Of a stretch of DNA of 64,000 nt, positions 53,911-62,526 are shown piece by piece. A model generated the notes under the pieces. The model saw only the letters and a program-made list of their open reading frames with translations. It did not search any database and was not told where the DNA came from. The position numbers and the translations under genes were made by a program. The stretch is from Microbispora sp. H13382 (lineage in GTDB: Bacteria; Actinomycetota; Actinomycetes; Streptosporangiales; Streptosporangiaceae). How positions within the stretch are numbered: position 1 is the first letter of the stretch; the number at the start of each line of letters is the position of its first letter. The stretch lies in the NCBI RefSeq assembly GCF_014161445.1, contig NZ_JABBXA010000013.1, positions 86,870-150,869 of the forward strand, given 5' to 3'.

Positions 53911-55230
53911 ATGTTCAGAGTAGGCAGGAGCGCGGCGGTGGCGGCACTGGCCGCGGCCGCACTGGCGCTCAGCGCGTGCGGTGGATCCTCTGACGATTCC
54001 AATAGCGGCAGCGGCGGCGGCTCCGCGGAGGGCAGGACCCTCACCCTCTGGCACTACGAGACCGGCAACAGCGCCATGGGCACCGCCTGGGCCCAGGCGA
54101 TCAAGGATTTCGAGGCGAGCCACCCCGGCGTCAAGGTGAAGTTCGAGGAGAAGGGCTTCGAGCAGATCCAGAAGACGGCGTCGATGGTCCTCAACTCCGA
54201 CGAGGCGCCCGACATCATGGAGTACAACAAGGGCAACGCGACGGCCGGTCAGCTGTCCAAGCAGGGCCTGCTCACCGACCTGTCGGAGGAGGCCACCAAG
54301 CGCGGCTGGGACAAGCTGCTCAGCCCGTCGCTGCAGACCACCGCCAAATATGACGAGCGGGGCATCATGGGCTCGGGCAAGTGGTTCGGCGTGCCGAACT
54401 ACGGCGAGTACGTGATGGTCTACTACAACAAGGACATGTTCGAGAAGGCGGGCGTCAAGGTGCCCACCAGCTTCGACGAGTTCACCGCCGCGCTCGACGC
54501 GTTCGCGAAGAAGGGCACCACGCCGATCGCGATGGCGGGCGCCGAGTACCCCGCCCAGCAGCTGTTCTACCTGCTCGCGCTGAACAAGGCCAACCGTGCC
54601 TGGATCGACTCCTTCGAGCTCTACAAGGGCAAGGTCGACTTCCACGGTCCCGAGTTCACCTACGCCGCGCAGACCATCTCCGACTGGGTGAAGAAGGGGT
54701 ACATCGGCAAGGACTCGGCCGGCATGAAGGCCGAGGACATGGGTGTGGCGTTCATCGGCGGCAAGTACCCGATCATGGTGTCGGGCAGCTGGTGGTTCGG
54801 CCGCATGCAGGAGGAGATCAAGGACTTCAAGTGGGGTTCGTTCCTGTGGCCCGGCCAGTTCGCCCCCGGCTCCAGCGGCAACATCTGGGTCGTGCCGGAG
54901 AAGTCCGAGAACAAGGACCTCGCCTACGACTTCATCGACATCACGATGAAGAAGGAGATCCAGAACCTGCTCGGCAACTCGGGCGGCGTCCCGGTCGCGG
55001 CCGACCCCACCGCGATCACCGACGCGCAGAACAAGGAGCTCATCGAGAACTTCAACAAGCTCTCGACGCAGGACGGCCTGGCCTTCTACCCTGACTGGCC
55101 GGCCCCCGGCTACTACGACGTGCTCGTCGCCGGCGTACAGGAACTGATCAACGGCAGCAAGAAGCCCGAGGAGGTCCTGGACGAGATCGCCCAGCCGTAC
55201 AACGACAACCTGGCCGACATCGCCGAGTGA
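53911..55230 (+). CDS. Sugar-binding lipoprotein of the second ABC importer
   Basis: The 439-residue protein has a lipoprotein signal with lipobox LSAC near residue 24 (ALAAAALALSACGGSS), then a Ser/Gly linker. LTLWHYETGNSAMGTAWAQA begins the family 1 solute-binding fold. It starts 23 bases after the GH31 stop. A strong hairpin follows it, a common arrangement that keeps binding-protein mRNA more abundant than permease mRNA. The ligand is probably an oligosaccharide acted on by the GH31 enzyme. Confidence 0.95.
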   Translation: MFRVGRSAAVAALAAAALALSACGGSSDDSNSGSGGGSAEGRTLTLWHYETGNSAMGTAWAQAIKDFEASHPGVKVKFEEKGFEQIQKTASMVLNSDEAPDIMEYNKGNATAGQLSKQGLLTDLSEEATKRGWDKLLSPSLQTTAKYDERGIMGSGKWFGVPNYGEYVMVYYNKDMFEKAGVKVPTSFDEFTAALDAFAKKGTTPIAMAGAEYPAQQLFYLLALNKANRAWIDSFELYKGKVDFHGPEFTYAAQTISDWVKKGYIGKDSAGMKAEDMGVAFIGGKYPIMVSGSWWFGRMQEEIKDFKWGSFLWPGQFAPGSSGNIWVVPEKSENKDLAYDFIDITMKKEIQNLLGNSGGVPVAADPTAITDAQNKELIENFNKLSTQDGLAFYPDWPAPGYYDVLVAGVQELINGSKKPEEVLDEIAQPYNDNLADIAE

Positions 55231-55241
55231 CTCTCCCCGAC

Positions 55242-55280
55242 TCCGGCGGCGGGGCTGCCTGACCGGCCTCCGCCGCCGGA
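55242..55280 (+). terminator. Intercistronic hairpin after the binding-protein gene
   Basis: TCCGGCGGCGG and CCGCCGCCGGA form an 11-bp stem with a 17-base loop, followed by CCCCCTTTT. It is more likely an attenuator or stabiliser than a full terminator, since permease genes follow at once. Confidence 0.7.
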
Positions 55281-55304
55281 CCCCCTTTTCGAAAGGCTCC
55301 GCAC

Positions 55305-56207
55305 ATGGCACCACCCGGCGCGGGCACCGCCCGCCCGCGCGGGAGGGGCGGCTACTGGCTCTACCTGGTTCCGAGCCTGGTGCTGTTCCTCGCGATCATC
55401 GTCGTTCCGTTCCTGATGAATGTCGCGACGAGCTTCACCCGCTGGTCCGGCGTCGGCACCCCCAAATGGATCGGGCTCGACAACTACACCAAGCTGTTCA
55501 GGGACGAGCGCTTCTGGGCCTCCTTCCAGCACAACGTCGCGCTGATCGTCGCGATGGCCGTGGTGCCCACGATCATCGGCCTGATGCTCGCCGCAGCGCT
55601 GTTCGACTACATCGCCAAGCGGTTCGGCGGGCGTACGGCCTCGGCCCTGCGCGCGGCGTTCTACCTGCCGCAGGTGCTGCCCGTCGCGGTGGCCGGCGTG
55701 GTCTGGGGCTGGATGCTCCACCCGTCGTACGGCGCGGTCAACCAGATCTTCGGGCTCGAGGTCAACTGGCTGGGCGACCCGGACATCGCGCTGGCGACGG
55801 TCATGGCGATCATGGTGTGGTTCCAGCTCGGGTACCCGGTCGTCATCTTCATGGCCGGGCTCCAGCGGGTCGACCCCTCGTTGTACGAGGCGGCCGAGAT
55901 CGACGGCGCCTCGTGGTGGCGCAGGTTCTGGCACATCACGATTCCGCAGATCCGGCCGGAGATCTTCGTGGTGCTGCTGACCTGCACGATCGCGGCGCTC
56001 AAGGTGTTCGGGCCGATCTTCGTGCTGACCAGGGGAGGGCCCGGCTCCGCGACCATGGTGCCGTCGTACTTCTCCTATCTGAACTTCTTCCAGAAGGTCA
56101 ACGTCGGGTACGGCTCGGCGATCGCGACCGTGCTCGCCCTGATCATCGTCGTGGTGACCTTCCTCTTCCTGCGGGTCCAGGAGCGTGACCAGGAGAGTGA
56201 GTCGTGA
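55305..56207 (+). CDS. Sugar ABC importer permease, MalF/UgpA type
   Basis: The 300-residue protein has six helices (first WLYLVPSLVLFLAIIVVPFL) and an EAA loop (EAAEIDGASWWRRFWHITIP). Its stop overlaps the next gene by four bases (GTGA). It partners the binding protein before and the UgpE-type subunit after it. No ATPase gene is present, so the shared MsiK-type ATPase is expected to serve both importers in this window. Confidence 0.94.
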   Translation: MAPPGAGTARPRGRGGYWLYLVPSLVLFLAIIVVPFLMNVATSFTRWSGVGTPKWIGLDNYTKLFRDERFWASFQHNVALIVAMAVVPTIIGLMLAAALFDYIAKRFGGRTASALRAAFYLPQVLPVAVAGVVWGWMLHPSYGAVNQIFGLEVNWLGDPDIALATVMAIMVWFQLGYPVVIFMAGLQRVDPSLYEAAEIDGASWWRRFWHITIPQIRPEIFVVLLTCTIAALKVFGPIFVLTRGGPGSATMVPSYFSYLNFFQKVNVGYGSAIATVLALIIVVVTFLFLRVQERDQESES

Positions 56208-57043
56208 CCCCCGATCGCACCATCCGCCAGCCGGGACGATGGGCCGTGCTCGCGGCACTGGTCGTGCTCGCGGTCGTGATGCTCTTCCCGTTCGTCATCG
56301 TCACGCTCAACGCGTTCAAGTCACCGGCCGAATACTCCTCGGGCGGCCCGCTGAGCCTGCCCCACGGGCTCTACCTGGACGGGATCGTCGCCTTCTGGAA
56401 CCGCGTCGACTTCGGCCTGAAGCTGTGGAACAGCCTCCTGATCAGCGGTGTCGTCGCGGTGGCCGCCGTGGTGCTGTCGGTGCTCAACGCGTACGCGCTG
56501 GGGATCGGCAAGGTCCGCGGCCGGCTGTGGATCCTCGTGCTCTTCCTGGTCGCCAACACGCTGCCGCAGGAGGCGCTGGTCTACCCGCTCTACTACCTGT
56601 CCAAGGAGGTGGGGCTGTACGACTCGAAGCTCGCCGTCATCCTGATCTTCACGGTGATCCAGGCGGCCTTCGGGACCTACCTGCTCTCGTCGGTGCTCGG
56701 GCAGTTCCCCCGGGGGATCCTGGAGGCGGCCGAGATCGACGGCGCGAGCAGATCGCGGATGCTGTGGCGCATCGTCGTGCCCATCAGCCGCCCGACCCTC
56801 TCGGTGCTGCTCATCTTCTTCTTCATCTGGACGTGGAACGAGTTCTTCCTGCCGATGGTGTTCCTCATCGCCAACGACAACCAGACCGTGCCGGTCGCCC
56901 TGGGCGTCCTGCAGGGCGAGAAGATGATGGACGCCACCATGTCCAGCGCGTCGGCGCTGCTCGGCATCATCCCGGCCGTGGCCTTCTTCCTGATCTTCCA
57001 GCGCACGCTGACCCGTGGCGTCACGGTCGGCGCCATCAAGTAA
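56204..57043 (+). CDS. Sugar ABC importer permease, MalG/UgpE type
   Basis: The 279-residue protein has six helices and an EAA loop (EAAEIDGASRSRMLWRIVVP). It starts at GTG 56204, overlapping the upstream stop. It forms the channel with the MalF-type subunit. The GH3 gene starts 41 bases later, so the operon continues. Confidence 0.94.
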   Translation: MTPDRTIRQPGRWAVLAALVVLAVVMLFPFVIVTLNAFKSPAEYSSGGPLSLPHGLYLDGIVAFWNRVDFGLKLWNSLLISGVVAVAAVVLSVLNAYALGIGKVRGRLWILVLFLVANTLPQEALVYPLYYLSKEVGLYDSKLAVILIFTVIQAAFGTYLLSSVLGQFPRGILEAAEIDGASRSRMLWRIVVPISRPTLSVLLIFFFIWTWNEFFLPMVFLIANDNQTVPVALGVLQGEKMMDATMSSASALLGIIPAVAFFLIFQRTLTRGVTVGAIK

Positions 57044-57084
57044 CACCCCCCAAGTAACGCGTCACTACCTGACCTGGAGGCGCA

Positions 57085-60015
57085 ATGTCCCATCGCCGTT
57101 CGGCGATGCTGTCCGCGTCGGCCGCCCTGGCTCTGGCACTGAGCCTGGCCGCCGGCCCCGCGAGGGCGGCCGACGACTATCCGTTCCGGAACCCGTCGCT
57201 GCCGCTCGCCCAGCGCGTCGACGACCTGCTCGGCCGGCTCACGCCGGACGAGAAGGTCGCGATGCTGCACCAGTACGCCCCCGCGATCGACCGTCTCGGC
57301 ATCAAGATGTTCAAGACGGGCACCGAGGCGCTGCACGGCGTCGCCTGGTCGACCGACTACACGAACAACGGCGCCGTGGTCACCGCCAAGGGCACCGTCT
57401 TCCCTCAGGCGCTCGGCCTGGCCAGCACCTGGGATCCGGCCCTGATCAAGCGTGTGGGCTCCGCGGTGGGCGACGAGGCCCGCGGCTTCCACGCCGAGAA
57501 CCCCACGGTGTGGGGGCTCAACCTCTGGGCACCCGTCGTCAACCTGCTACGCGACCCCCGCTGGGGACGCAATGAGGAGGGTTACTCGGAGGACCCGCTG
57601 CTGACCGGCGCCATCTCCACGGCGTACGGATCGGGCATGGTGGGCGACGACCCCGACCACCTGAAGACGGCTCCCACGCTGAAGCACTACCTGGCCAACA
57701 ACAACGAGGTCAACCGCGACACCACGTCGTCGGAGCTGCCGCCGCGGGTGAAGCACGAGTACGACGAGGCGGCCTTCAAACCGGCCATCGAGGCCGACGC
57801 GGCGACCGGCGTGATGGCGTCGTACAACCTCGTCAACGGCCGGCCGAACACGGTCAGCCCGGACCTCGACGACGTGGTCCGCTCCTGGACGAAGCGGACG
57901 CTGTTCAACGTCTCCGACGCCTGGGCGCCGAACAACCTCGTGCAGACCGAGAAGTACTACGCCACCCAGCCCGAGGCCGCCGCCGCGCTGATCAAGGCGG
58001 GCCTGGACAGCTTCACCGTGGACGACACCAACGGCGGCCCGACGGTCGCGTCCGTCAAGGAGGCGCTGTCGAAGGGCCTGCTCAGTCAGTCGGACGTGGA
58101 CGACGCCGTCCGGCACCAGCTCGGCGTCCGGTTCCGGCTCGGCGAGTTCGACCCCGACGGCGGGCCGTACGCGAAGATCACCAAGGACGTGGTCAACAGT
58201 CCGGCCAACCAGAAGCTGAACCGCGAGACCGCGGCCAAGGCCATGGTGCTGCTGAAGAACTCCGGCGGCGCGCTGCCGCTGAAGCCCGGCAAGAAGGTCG
58301 CCGTGGTCGGCCCGCTGGCGAACGTGCTCTACACCGACTGGTACTCGGGCAGCCTGCCGTACAAGGTGACCCCGCTCGACGGGATCAAGGAGCGGGCGGC
58401 GTCGGTGACCTCCTCCGAGGGCGTCGACCGCATCGCGCTGAAGGACGTCGCCACCGGGAGGTACATCAGCGCGCCCGCGGCCGGCGGTGACCTGAAGGAG
58501 AGCGCGACCTCGGCCGGCGTCACCGAGCAGTTCGACGCGTTCGACTGGGGCCAAGGCGTGCTGACCCTGCGCAGCGTGGCCAACGGCAAGTACGTCAGCC
58601 GGGCCAACTGGGCGACGCTCGCCAACACCTCCGAGCAGCCGTCCGGATGGTTCGTGCAGGAGCAGTTCAAGCTGGAGCAGCAGTCCGACGGGACCTACCT
58701 GCTGCGGTACGCCGGCTACGAGACGACCGAGAGCTGGTTCGGGTCGGACCCGTACGTCAAGGCGGCGGCCGACGGCACGCTGAGCCTGACCTCCGCCGAC
58801 CAGGCCACGCACTACGCCAAGGAGGTCGTCTCCAGCGGCGTCGACGACGCGGCGGCCAAGGCCAAGGCGGCCGACGTGGCGGTCGTCGTGGTGGGCAGCA
58901 TGCCGTTCATCAACGGCCGCGAGGCCCACGACCGCACCGACATGAACCTCGCCGAGCGGCAGGAGGCGCTGGTCAAGGCCGTGAAGGCGGCCAACCCGAA
59001 CACGGTGGTCGTGCTGGAGAACAGCTACCCGACGACGATCAACTGGGTGCAGGACAACGTCCCGGCCATCCTGTGGACCACCCACGCGGGCGCCGAGACC
59101 GGGCACGCCCTCGCCGACGTGCTGTACGGCGACGTCAACCCGGCAGGGCGGCTCACCCAGACGTGGTACCGCTCGGCGGACGAGCTGCCGGGCATCCTCG
59201 ACTACGACATCGTCAAGAAGGACCGGACGTACCTGTACTACCAGGGCAGGCCGCTCTACCCGTTCGGCTACGGCCTGTCGTACACGTCGTTCGCCTACCA
59301 GGGCCTCAAGGCGGTGCGGAAGGGCGACGCGTACGAGGTCTCGGTGAAGGTGACCAACACCGGCTCCCGGGCCGGCGACGAGGTCGTGCAGCTCTACACC
59401 CACCAGCACCGCTCGCGGGTGAAGCAGCCGGTCAAGCAGCTCCGCGCGTTCCAGCGCGTGACGCTGGCGCCGGGCCAGACCAGGACGGTCGCCTTCAGCG
59501 TCGCAAGGAGCGACCTCGCGCTGTGGGACGTCACGCGGAACAAGTGGACCGTCGAGAACGCCACCCACGACGTGCTCGTGGGGTCGTCCTCGGCGAACGT
59601 CCGGCAGCGGGCGACGATCAACGTGCAGGGCGAGAACATCCCCCACCGCGACCTGTCGAAGACCACCCGGGCGGTCGACTTCGACGACTACTCGGGCATC
59701 CACCTGGTCGACGAGACCAAGGAGCGCGGCGACGCCGTGGCGGGCGCGAACGGCGGCTGGATCGCGTTCAAGGACGTCCAGCTCCGCAACTCCAGGAAGG
59801 TGACGGCCGGGGTCGCCTCGGCGAGCGGTGGGACGATCGAGGTGCGCCTCGGCTCGCCGACCGGCGCCAAGGTGGCCACGATCCCGGTCGCCGCGACCGG
59901 CGGGATCTACAACTGGGCCGGCGCGACCGCGCCCGTGTCCGGCGCGAACGGCGTGAAGGACGTCTACCTCGTCTTCACCGGCGATCTCCGGATCAAGGAC
60001 CTCACCCTGAGCTGA
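57085..60015 (+). CDS. Secreted GH3 beta-glycosidase with beta-trefoil insert and C-terminal CBM6-like domain
   Basis: The 976-residue protein has a signal peptide (about 1-28). The GH3 N-domain carries GTEALHGVAWS, NLWAPVVNLLRDPRWGRNEE and the nucleophile Asp near 278 in NVSDAWAPNNL. The GH3 C-domain starts near 385 (KAMVLLKNSGGALPL) but is interrupted at residues about 447-580 by a fascin-like beta-trefoil (DVATGRYISA, VANGKYVSRA). A fibronectin-III-like domain (about 735-850) and a CBM6-like domain (from 865, VDFDDYSGIHLV) follow. It would remove glucose or xylose from chain ends outside the cell. It ends the operon before a strong terminator. Confidence 0.92.
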   Translation: MSHRRSAMLSASAALALALSLAAGPARAADDYPFRNPSLPLAQRVDDLLGRLTPDEKVAMLHQYAPAIDRLGIKMFKTGTEALHGVAWSTDYTNNGAVVTAKGTVFPQALGLASTWDPALIKRVGSAVGDEARGFHAENPTVWGLNLWAPVVNLLRDPRWGRNEEGYSEDPLLTGAISTAYGSGMVGDDPDHLKTAPTLKHYLANNNEVNRDTTSSELPPRVKHEYDEAAFKPAIEADAATGVMASYNLVNGRPNTVSPDLDDVVRSWTKRTLFNVSDAWAPNNLVQTEKYYATQPEAAAALIKAGLDSFTVDDTNGGPTVASVKEALSKGLLSQSDVDDAVRHQLGVRFRLGEFDPDGGPYAKITKDVVNSPANQKLNRETAAKAMVLLKNSGGALPLKPGKKVAVVGPLANVLYTDWYSGSLPYKVTPLDGIKERAASVTSSEGVDRIALKDVATGRYISAPAAGGDLKESATSAGVTEQFDAFDWGQGVLTLRSVANGKYVSRANWATLANTSEQPSGWFVQEQFKLEQQSDGTYLLRYAGYETTESWFGSDPYVKAAADGTLSLTSADQATHYAKEVVSSGVDDAAAKAKAADVAVVVVGSMPFINGREAHDRTDMNLAERQEALVKAVKAANPNTVVVLENSYPTTINWVQDNVPAILWTTHAGAETGHALADVLYGDVNPAGRLTQTWYRSADELPGILDYDIVKKDRTYLYYQGRPLYPFGYGLSYTSFAYQGLKAVRKGDAYEVSVKVTNTGSRAGDEVVQLYTHQHRSRVKQPVKQLRAFQRVTLAPGQTRTVAFSVARSDLALWDVTRNKWTVENATHDVLVGSSSANVRQRATINVQGENIPHRDLSKTTRAVDFDDYSGIHLVDETKERGDAVAGANGGWIAFKDVQLRNSRKVTAGVASASGGTIEVRLGSPTGAKVATIPVAATGGIYNWAGATAPVSGANGVKDVYLVFTGDLRIKDLTLS

Positions 60016-60035
60016 GGCCCCTTGGAGTACGGCGG

Positions 60036-60061
60036 ACGCCCCGCGCGCATGCGCGGGGCGT
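60036..60061. terminator. Terminator after GH3 gene
   Basis: ACGCCCCGCGC, loop GCAT, then GCGCGGGGCGT: a perfect 11-bp stem in the 61-base gap between two convergent stops. It probably acts in both directions. Confidence 0.85.
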
Positions 60062-60076
60062 TCCCCGTCACGGGGG

Positions 60077-60400
60077 TCAGCCCGCCAGCACGTCCGTCGC
60101 CTTGTGGTCCCCGGCCACGCCCTCGATCAGCACGGCGTCACCGGAGGAGTTCCGGGTGCGCAGCGGGAGGATCTCCTGGTAGGCGGGCGACCGGTACCAC
60201 GCCCTCGCCCTGCCGAGGTCGGGGAACTCGATGACGATGAGGGTCTGCGTCCAGGTGCCCTCCAGCAGCTCGGGCTCGCCGCCGTGGATGATGAAACGGC
60301 CGCCGAACGGCTCCAGCGTGGCGTCGATGCGCCGCAGATACTCCACGATGTCCGCGCCCAGGTTGACGTCGCGGAGCTGGGCGACGGCGTAGGCAGTCAT
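60077..60400 (-). CDS. DUF1330-family protein
   Basis: The 107-residue protein matches the ferredoxin-like DUF1330 pattern: YAVAQLRDVNLGADIVEYLR, then GGRFIIHGG, WTQTLIVIEFPDLGRARAWY and SPAYQEILPLR. Members are small cytoplasmic alpha/beta barrels of unknown function. It starts at ATG 60400 with AGGAAACC upstream. It stands alone between the GH3 terminator and the kinase genes. Confidence 0.88.
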   Translation of the reverse strand: MTAYAVAQLRDVNLGADIVEYLRRIDATLEPFGGRFIIHGGEPELLEGTWTQTLIVIEFPDLGRARAWYRSPAYQEILPLRTRNSSGDAVLIEGVAGDHKATDVLAG

Positions 60401-60529
60401 GGTTTCCTCCCGTGATCGTGTGCGGCCGGGTGCGGGGCGCCGGTGGGGCGCGTCCTCCCGCGGCCTTGAGCATCCCGCGGACGGGTCGCGAAGACGATGA
60501 CCTGTGAGGTAACCGACGTCCCGTGCCGG

Positions 60530-62521
60530 TCAGCCGGGGGTGAGGCGGATGCTCCAGTACGTGTCGGCGGTCCCGGCGAACTCGGCGAAGAGCCGGACCC
60601 GGCGGCCGGACAGGTCGACGATGTGGACCCGCCACGGGGTGGACCCCTTGTCGAAGACGAGAAGGTGGTCCTCGTTGAACCAGCCCCACAGCGCGCCGTC
60701 GGCCGGGAGGGGAAGGCTCGCCCGGCGGCGGCCGGTGCCGGCGTCCACCACGCAGGCGCGCCCGTCCTCGCCGGGACACAGCGCCGCGAGCAGGCGTCCG
60801 GAGGGGGAGAAGCCGGCGTTCACGGCGGAGGTCCAGCGCACGCCGTCGAGGGTCCGGCGGAGGGTTCCGTCCAGGCCGTAGACGCGGACGCCGTCATTCC
60901 CGGACGCCGACGACCGGATCACCGCGGACCCGTCGGGCGTCCACTGGTAGGTCGCCGTGCCCGCCTCTCCGTCCTCGACCTTGGTGAAGGACACCCTCCT
61001 GGCCTGCACGTCGACGACCGCGAAGCCCGCGGCCCGCGGGTTCTTCGACGGCCCGGCGGAGATCGTGAGCAGCAGCCGCCGCCCGTCGGCGGACCACTCC
61101 GGCGAGGCCGCGAGGAGCGGGAGCATCACGGTCGGCACCGAGAAGGTCTCACCGGTCTCGCGACGGGTGAACCGCACCACGTTGTTCGGGTCCGAGGCGC
61201 GCCGCGGATCCCGCCCCACAACCGCGACCAGCCTGCCGTCCGGGGACACGACCGGGTCGACCAGGCCGTCGAGCTTCCGGAACGCGGCCCGGCCGGGCTC
61301 CCGGACGTAGGCGGGCTCGTCGACGCGGCCCGCCTGGCCGGTCTGCACGAGGAACGACGTGACGCGCACGGGGTCGCTCGGCGCCTCGTGAAGCGTGGCC
61401 CGCAACTCCGGTACGGCGACGCGGTCCGCGACCGGCGCGGGCGGGCCGCTCAGGGCGAGGCGCGGCGGCGGGTCCGGGCGGGTCGCCACGTACGCCGCCA
61501 CGCCCGCGCTGAGGAGCACTCCCACGCAGGCGGCCGCGACGGCGCGCCGCGCTCTGCCGCCTTCAACCCTGCCGCTCTCGATCCTGCCGCCTGCAACCCT
61601 GCCGCTCGCGGTGGCCCCATCCGGTCCGCTGCCCGGTCCGCTGCCCGGTCCGCTCTCCGGCTCGGCGGCGGCGGAGCCGCGGTGGAGGAGGCCGGTCGTG
61701 TCCTCGGCGGTGCGGCCGAGCAACCGGAGCAGCGCCTGAGCGGCGCCGGGACGCGCGGCGGGATCCTTGCGCAGGCACGCGGCCGCCACCTCGCGCAGGT
61801 CCCCGTCGAGCCCGCCCAGATCGGGCTCCTCCGTCAGCACACGGCGGATGATCGCGGGGACCGTGTCGTGCCCGAACGGCGGGACGCCGGTGGCGGCGAA
61901 CACCACGACCCCCGCCCACGAGAACATGTCGGCGGCCGGGGCGGGCGGCGCGCCCCGCAGCTGCTCGGGGGCCATGTAGGCGGGGGTGCCCAGCACTCCC
62001 TCGCCGGTGGGTTCCGCCGCGTCCCCGGGGCCGACCGCGCGGGCGATGCCGAAGTCGATCACCCGCGGGCCGTCGGGGCCCAACAGCACGTTGGCCGGTT
62101 TGAGGTCGCGGTGGACGACGCCCGCCCGGTGGATCGCCGCGAGCGCGGTCACCGTGCCGACGGCGAGCCGCCGCAGCTCCTGGCCGCGCAGCGGACCCCG
62201 CTGCGCCACGGCCTGCTGCAGCGTCGGGCCCTCGATGAATTCGCTGACGATGTACGGCAGGCCGTCCGCCGTGCCCACCCGCAGGACCTGGGCCGTGCAG
62301 AACGACGCCACCTGGGGCAGCACCTCCGCCTCCCGGCGGAACCTGGCGTCGGCCTCCGGGTCGCCGGAGGCGTGCAGGACCTTCACGGCCACCCGTTCGC
62401 CGTGCCCGGACTCGGCGAGATAGACGACGCCCTGCCCGCCGGACCCCAGCCTGCCGAGCACACGGTAGCCGCCGATCTCGGCCGGATCGCCGGGACGCGG
62501 GGGAGAGGCGGAGGCGGGCAC
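60530..62521 (-). CDS. Membrane Ser/Thr protein kinase with beta-propeller-like sensor domain
   Basis: From GTG 62521 the protein has about 663 residues. The kinase domain (about 15-275) shows GSGGQGVVY, VAVKVLHA, VHRDLKPANVLL, VIDFGIARA and GTPAYMAPEQLRG. A transmembrane helix (AAACVGVLLSAGVAAYVATR) lies near 325-345. The rest is a TolB/WD40-like repeat region with YQWTPDGSAV and LFAEFAGTADTYWS. It would phosphorylate targets in the cytoplasm in response to an outside signal. It starts five bases after the stop of a paralogous kinase, so both are in one operon. Confidence 0.92.
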   Translation of the reverse strand: MPASASPPRPGDPAEIGGYRVLGRLGSGGQGVVYLAESGHGERVAVKVLHASGDPEADARFRREAEVLPQVASFCTAQVLRVGTADGLPYIVSEFIEGPTLQQAVAQRGPLRGQELRRLAVGTVTALAAIHRAGVVHRDLKPANVLLGPDGPRVIDFGIARAVGPGDAAEPTGEGVLGTPAYMAPEQLRGAPPAPAADMFSWAGVVVFAATGVPPFGHDTVPAIIRRVLTEEPDLGGLDGDLREVAAACLRKDPAARPGAAQALLRLLGRTAEDTTGLLHRGSAAAEPESGPGSGPGSGPDGATASGRVAGGRIESGRVEGGRARRAVAAACVGVLLSAGVAAYVATRPDPPPRLALSGPPAPVADRVAVPELRATLHEAPSDPVRVTSFLVQTGQAGRVDEPAYVREPGRAAFRKLDGLVDPVVSPDGRLVAVVGRDPRRASDPNNVVRFTRRETGETFSVPTVMLPLLAASPEWSADGRRLLLTISAGPSKNPRAAGFAVVDVQARRVSFTKVEDGEAGTATYQWTPDGSAVIRSSASGNDGVRVYGLDGTLRRTLDGVRWTSAVNAGFSPSGRLLAALCPGEDGRACVVDAGTGRRRASLPLPADGALWGWFNEDHLLVFDKGSTPWRVHIVDLSGRRVRLFAEFAGTADTYWSIRLTPG

Positions 62522-62526
62522 GACGA

